From an uncultured Prolixibacteraceae bacterium (GTDB lineage Bacteria > Bacteroidota > Bacteroidia > Bacteroidales > Prolixibacteraceae): a stretch of DNA of 9,264 nucleotides. Below the pieces are notes generated by a model. The model had not been told where the DNA came from. It worked only from the letters and a program-made list of their open reading frames with translations, and searched no databases. The position numbers and the translations under genes were made by a program. Location: NCBI GenBank assembly GCA_937915865.1, contig CALGIG010000036.1, forward strand, positions 1-9,264, written 5' to 3'. Shown here piece after piece: positions 6,772-9,264 of the stretch (its first letter is position 1; every line of letters begins with the position of its first letter).

Positions 6772-7461
6772 TTCTTTACGTGGGTCAATAACTTTCACTG
6801 CATCTTCCATACGGCCATATTTGCCTGAAGCTTTTTTCAACGCTTCGCCAGCATCCATACCGGTTTTGATCATGTCCATCATACGGCCAAGGCTAACAAA
6901 TTCGTAACCGATGATTTCGTTGCTTTCGCTTAAACCGATTTTGGTGATGTAACCTTCGGCCATTTCGAGGTAGCGAGGGCCTTTAGCCACAGTTCCGTAC
7001 AATGTACCGGTTACGCCGCGAAGGCCTTTACCTAAGTCTTCCAAGCCAGCGCCAATTGGCAGACCGCCTTCAGAGAAAGCAGTTTGTGTACGTCCGTATA
7101 CAATTTGCAGGAAGAGTTCGCGCATGGCAGTGTTGATAGCGTCGCAAACCAAGTCGGTATTCATTGCTTCAAGAATGGTTTTTCCCGGAAGGATTTCAGC
7201 AGCCATTGCAGCTGAGTGGGTCATACCGGTACACCCGATTGTTTCTACCAAAGCTTCCTGAATGATACCTTCTTTTACGTTCAAGGTTAATTTGCATGCA
7301 CCTTGCTGCGGAGCACACCAGCCCACACCGTGGGTCAAACCCGAAATATCTTTGATCTCTTTGGCTTTTACCCAACGACCTTCTTCAGGTATTGGAGCCG
7401 GGCCATGATTTGCACCTTGGGCAACGCAGATCATGCCTTCAACTTCGTGTGTAAAACTCAT
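6769..7461 (-). CDS. Enlarged NifU/IscU-like iron-sulfur cluster scaffold protein
   Basis: A 230-residue protein with a NifU_N-like region at roughly 45-125. The stretch KLTLNVKEGIIQEALVETIG followed by CTG at 77-79 matches the IscU pattern around its second cluster cysteine, and the ILPGKTILEA segment (90-99) matches the following helix. Cysteines are 12, 49, 56, 77 and 106. The first canonical ligand (IscU CGD) is not at its usual place: C49 and C56 bracket it, so the ligand set is probably altered. Residues 130-230 extend well past the roughly 130-residue IscU fold and have no match I recognise. It is the first gene of a two-gene unit with GGGtGRT. A probable Fe-S scaffold or carrier by family, but with unknown clients; there are no isc, suf or nif genes nearby. 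Confidence 0.82.
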   Translation of the reverse strand: MSFTHEVEGMICVAQGANHGPAPIPEEGRWVKAKEIKDISGLTHGVGWCAPQQGACKLTLNVKEGIIQEALVETIGCTGMTHSAAMAAEILPGKTILEAMNTDLVCDAINTAMRELFLQIVYGRTQTAFSEGGLPIGAGLEDLGKGLRGVTGTLYGTVAKGPRYLEMAEGYITKIGLSESNEIIGYEFVSLGRMMDMIKTGMDAGEALKKASGKYGRMEDAVKVIDPRKE

Positions 7462-7510
7462 ATAGTCTAAATTTTTAATTTGAAATATGATGAGAGCTAA
7501 ATTTTCAACG

Positions 7511-7539
7511 CAAATATCCCTATTTAGTATTTATGCAAA
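7511..7539 (-). promoter_or_regulatory. Candidate promoter of the NifU-like/GGGtGRT unit
   Basis: On the minus strand TTTG (7539-7536) lies 17 bases before GATATTTG (7518-7511), which matches the Bacteroidota -7 consensus TAnnTTTG at five of its six fixed bases. The leader to the ATG is about 50 bases. A TGCAA/TTGCA dyad with an 11-base spacer (7534-7554) overlaps and precedes the -33 element and could bind a regulator. The rest of the 164-base gap is AT-rich and has no visible terminator for the gene upstream. Confidence 0.45.
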
Positions 7540-7625
7540 CTACAATGTATTGCAGTTTTAATTATTTCATAACATTAATTTGTGAACAATTTTGGTTTTT
7601 TTATATCGAATCTTTTTATTCTTTT

Positions 7626-7988
7626 TTAACTGTCTGTTGGTTTGTTTCCTGATTTATAAATCAAAACAGTAGTTTTATCAAAAGTAGCCATACAACCGTA
7701 TTTCATAGCCTCAAGCTGTGGACGTATCCTTTCGAAAAACGACAGAACTTTATCTTCGTTATCGATAATTTCAATGACAGTTGGCACTTTGTCACTAATC
7801 TCCCAAAACTTGTAGGAATGAATAATCGAACTGGCGCCAAATCCTAAAATACCTTTTGATACTGTTGTTCCTGCTAAACCTTCTTTTTTAGCCTGAAGGG
7901 TAATGAATTCATAAAGCGGGGTTTGCCTGAACTGGTCAGTCGAACTTATATAAATTCGTAACCGGCCTGCTGTACTGTAATTTTCCAT
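7626..7988 (-). CDS. DUF190 family protein (PII-like, FluC partner)
   Basis: A 120-residue cytoplasmic protein of the DUF190 family, which has a PII-like ferredoxin fold and is repeatedly found beside crcB/fluC. Visible hallmarks are the early strand GRLRIYISSTDQF (8-20), the helix LYEFITLQAKKEGLAG (25-40) and the glycine-rich turn GILGFG (46-51), followed by VIEIIDNEDKV (71-81). Its ATG directly follows the fluC TAA with no spacer, so the two are certainly co-transcribed and probably translationally coupled. The likely role is modulation or sensing for the fluoride channel, which is inference from genomic association. Length is normal and nothing appears damaged. Confidence 0.9.
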   Translation of the reverse strand: MENYSTAGRLRIYISSTDQFRQTPLYEFITLQAKKEGLAGTTVSKGILGFGASSIIHSYKFWEISDKVPTVIEIIDNEDKVLSFFERIRPQLEAMKYGCMATFDKTTVLIYKSGNKPTDS

Positions 7989-8366
7989 TTATAGAAATTT
8001 AAATAATAACCGGCCTGCATAAACAGCCAGAAGTCCCAGAAAAAAGCTAAAAGAAGTATAAAGAGCGAAACGAAACCATTCTTCCTGGCGCATCAGGATA
8101 AAAGCGTCGTTGGCCAGTGATGAGAACGTAGTGAAACCGCCACAAAAACCTACTGTCAGAAATAACCGAAGATTGGGAGTAAGGAAATCCCCTTTTTCGC
8201 TAAGGCCATATATAAACCCAATAACAAAACATCCAATGATATTGACCACAAAAGTACCCCACGGAAAAACCGAAGTCACATTTTCCTGAAAGTACCGCGC
8301 TACCAGGAACCGGGCAATGGTACCAATGAATCCACCCACTCCTACGATCAAAATAGTTTTTAGCAT
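7989..8366 (-). CDS. crcB: Fluoride channel FluC/CrcB
   Basis: A 125-residue inner-membrane protein with four hydrophobic helices (about 3-24, 36-55, 66-90, 98-122), the size of a dual-topology Fluc channel that exports toxic fluoride. Signature residues are present: GGFIGTIAR at 11-19, GTFVVNIIGCF at 38-47 with the pore asparagine Asn42, and GFCGGFTTFSS at 73-83 with the phenylalanine box residues Phe78 and Phe81 next to the central sodium site. A single gene implies a homodimer. It is followed immediately by DUF190. The 34-base gap upstream is too short for a fluoride riboswitch and shows none; it holds only a 6-bp hairpin (8381-8396). Expression may therefore depend on read-through from the toxin-antitoxin promoter. 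Confidence 0.95.
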   Translation of the reverse strand: MLKTILIVGVGGFIGTIARFLVARYFQENVTSVFPWGTFVVNIIGCFVIGFIYGLSEKGDFLTPNLRLFLTVGFCGGFTTFSSLANDAFILMRQEEWFRFALYTSFSFFLGLLAVYAGRLLFKFL

Positions 8367-8380
8367 CGCATTCTTGGTTT

Positions 8381-8396
8381 TATCTCAAAGGAGATA
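8381..8396. other. Small hairpin between the antitoxin and crcB
   Basis: TATCTC (8381-8386) and GAGATA (8391-8396) form a perfect 6-bp stem with a 4-base loop. There is no T-tract on the minus strand, so termination is unlikely; it could slow or partly separate expression of the two units. Confidence 0.4.
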
Positions 8397-8400
8397 GAAT

Positions 8401-8691
8401 TTAAACAGTACTACCTATAGGATTTATTTTTATCTGACCTCCAATAGCTTTTAGAACTTTCATAATTGTGTCAAATTGAGGCTTTGCCCCATCAGATAAA
8501 GCTTTATATAAACTTGGTCTGCTAAGTCCGGTTTCCTCCGCAATTTTTGTCATTCCAATTGCTTTTGCAATATGTCCAATTGCTGCAATAACATCCGAAT
8601 TATCTCCTTCTGCCAAAACGGTGTTGAGATATTCTGCTATCATTTCGTTACTATCTAAATAATCTGCTATATCAAATTTTGAAACATCCAT
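8401..8691 (-). CDS. Antitoxin of HI1420/HigA-like addiction module (XRE-type HTH)
   Basis: A 96-residue DNA-binding antitoxin of the 'probable addiction module antidote' family (HI1420 type). The N-terminal segment DIADYLDSNEMIAEYLNTVL (7-26) is the family's typical opening, predicted to contact the toxin. A helix-turn-helix lies at about 46-66 (GMTKIAEETGLSRPSLYKALS), and the tail PQFDTIMKVLKAIGGQIKI is also standard. It is intact. It starts 22 bases after the remains of its cognate RelE/ParE-like toxin, the usual toxin-first order of this subgroup. It probably binds the promoter dyad near 9010-9023 to repress the operon. Because the toxin frame is interrupted, this may now be a solitary repressor or a protector against related toxins. 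Confidence 0.9.
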   Translation of the reverse strand: MDVSKFDIADYLDSNEMIAEYLNTVLAEGDNSDVIAAIGHIAKAIGMTKIAEETGLSRPSLYKALSDGAKPQFDTIMKVLKAIGGQIKINPIGSTV

Positions 8692-8713
8692 ATCTCTACT
8701 TCTTTAATTTTTT

Positions 8714-8998
8714 TTAAATCACTTTTGCCTTTTCAATGTCGTTTTGTTGGGTCGATTTGTCTCCGCCAATAAGCAGAATAATTATTTTCCCGTCTTTCTC
8801 GTTAAAATAAATTCTGTAGCCTTTAGCATAGTCAATTTTTAATTCACGAACTCACTCTCCAACAGGTTTGCAATCTCCAAAGTGTCCGTCACTTTCAAGC
8901 TTTTGAATCCGGAATAAGATTTTTGCTTTGGCTCTTAAATCCTTTAATTTTCGAAGCCATTTATCAAACTCAACTGTTTTTTCAATAAAGTATATCAA
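8714..8998 (-). pseudogene. RelE/ParE-superfamily toxin (HI1419 type), interrupted by an in-frame TGA
   Basis: Translating this frame gives a near-complete 94-residue toxin of the HI1419/Gp49-like group, which in active form is expected to cleave mRNA on ribosomes. It opens IYFIEKTVEFDKWLRKLKD, continues AKAKILFRIQKLESDGHFGD, reaches KPVGE (44-48), then has TGA as codon 49 (8854-8852), then VRELKIDYAKGYRIYF and a normal C terminus ending at TAA (8716-8714). Relatives have Gly at codon 49 (the GEG-x2-ELR motif), so one GGA-to-TGA change explains the stop. No in-frame ATG exists: the best start is TTG at 8998, after an in-frame TGA upstream. The truncated 48-residue product would lack the catalytic half. 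The frame is otherwise clean, which suggests recent loss or a sequence error. Confidence 0.82.
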
Positions 8999-9009
8999 TT
9001 GCTGTATTC

Positions 9010-9048
9010 ATTTGGATACAAATCTACGTATTTTTTTCTAATCTGAAA
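9010..9048 (-). promoter_or_regulatory. Promoter and probable operator of the toxin-antitoxin unit
   Basis: On the minus strand TAGATTTG (9026-9019) is a perfect -7 consensus, with a TTTC (9048-9045) 18 bases upstream in place of TTTG at -33. The putative start lies 20 bases downstream. The palindrome ATTTGGATACAAAT (9010-9023; 5-bp arms, 4-base spacer) overlaps the -7 element, the expected place for autorepression by the antitoxin. Confidence 0.55.
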
Positions 9049-9084
9049 TGGCTTAGACTGTTGGTTAATTGCACTTTTTTAAAT

Positions 9085-9221
9085 GCGCCACAACGGATTT
9101 GCGGTATGAAACGTTTGGGAGAGCGGGCTGCGTTCGTATCCACCGTTGCAAAAAGTCGATGCGTGGCAGGATGCTCGAATAACCACTTCACCCCAAATGT
9201 TTTATGACCGCGTGTGTGCGC
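9085..9221 (+). repeat. Long imperfect inverted-repeat element, possible structured RNA
   Basis: The last 200 bases contain no credible gene. The arm at 9101-9119 pairs with 9192-9211 along 19 positions with a one-base bulge, and outer bases 9085-9094 pair with 9212-9221 with two small bulges. Inside, TTCG and ATCC (9133-9141) face GGAT and CGAA (9169-9179), and CCAC faces GTGG. The two mismatches in the main arm become G-U pairs in a plus-strand RNA but A-C in the minus one. A further CTGC/GCAG hairpin (9223-9234) follows. It is more GC-rich than the adjacent DNA. It could be a structured RNA, a mobile-element remnant or a palindromic intergenic repeat. Confidence 0.5.
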
Positions 9222-9264
9222 CCTGCATGAGCAGTAGCGCACCTGCTGAAAGCTATTGAAAAAG

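Noticed and set aside
8367..8400. Fluoride riboswitch before fluC
   Set aside because: The gap is 34 bases, too short for the riboswitch, and no conserved GGcGATGG-type sequence is visible.
8852..8854. UGA read as glycine or selenocysteine in the toxin frame
   Set aside because: UGA-as-Gly occurs in some candidate phyla and would fit the conserved Gly, but other genes here (for example the one ending at 2081 and the PAP2 gene) use TGA as a normal stop with correct family lengths, and the proteins are Bacteroidota-like. No selenocysteine context is evident.
9085..9221. Integron attC site
   Set aside because: The fold is attC-like in size, but no RYYYAAC/GTTRRRY core pair could be found at the ends and no integrase is present.
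9024..9242. 72-residue open frame on the minus strand
   Set aside because: Composition rich in Arg, His and Thr without a recognisable motif; it runs through the long inverted repeat and overlaps the TA promoter. More likely a chance frame in structured noncoding DNA.

Overview
The window looks like a chromosomal stretch from a Bacteroidota bacterium, possibly an anaerobic or marine lineage such as Marinilabiliales; that finer placement is a guess from protein flavour. Supporting signs are near-absent Shine-Dalgarno sequences, several TAnnTTTG-type (-7) promoter elements, and protein families at home in Bacteroidota. No rRNA, tRNA or CRISPR array is visible.

Left block (78-2533, minus strand): a tight four-gene operon reading C_GCAxxG_C_C redox protein > PAP2 membrane phosphatase > HAD hydrolase > deoC aldolase. 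Gaps are -4, 5 and 4 bases. Three members act on phosphate esters or deoxyribose phosphate; the lead gene is an uncharacterised cysteine-motif protein. Divergent to it, on the plus strand (2641-4794), is a large orphan protein with one canonical EF-hand near the N terminus and three membrane segments near the C terminus.

Middle block (4964-5763): a single-domain IS200-like/RAYT-like Y1 (HUH) transposase on the plus strand. It is followed by about 330 bases of gene-free DNA packed with structure: four short related hairpins (three direct, one inverted), a 65-base cloverleaf-like inverted repeat, a long hairpin, and a near-perfect intrinsic terminator. This resembles a REP/BIME cluster next to its transposase.

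Right block (5764-9048, minus strand): an HI1419/HI1420-type toxin-antitoxin pair, in which the toxin frame is interrupted by a TGA at a normally glycine position; then fluC/crcB directly abutting its DUF190 partner; then, after a 164-base promoter region, a two-gene unit of an enlarged NifU-like Fe-S scaffold protein and a GGGtGRT-family protein. The last pair is translationally linked by a strong Shine-Dalgarno that begins inside the upstream stop codon, and it ends at the intrinsic terminator. Its biochemical role is, as far as I know, undescribed, and it is the best candidate here for a new system.

Right edge (9049-9264): no credible gene, but a roughly 137-base imperfect inverted repeat whose mismatches become G-U pairs only in a plus-strand transcript.
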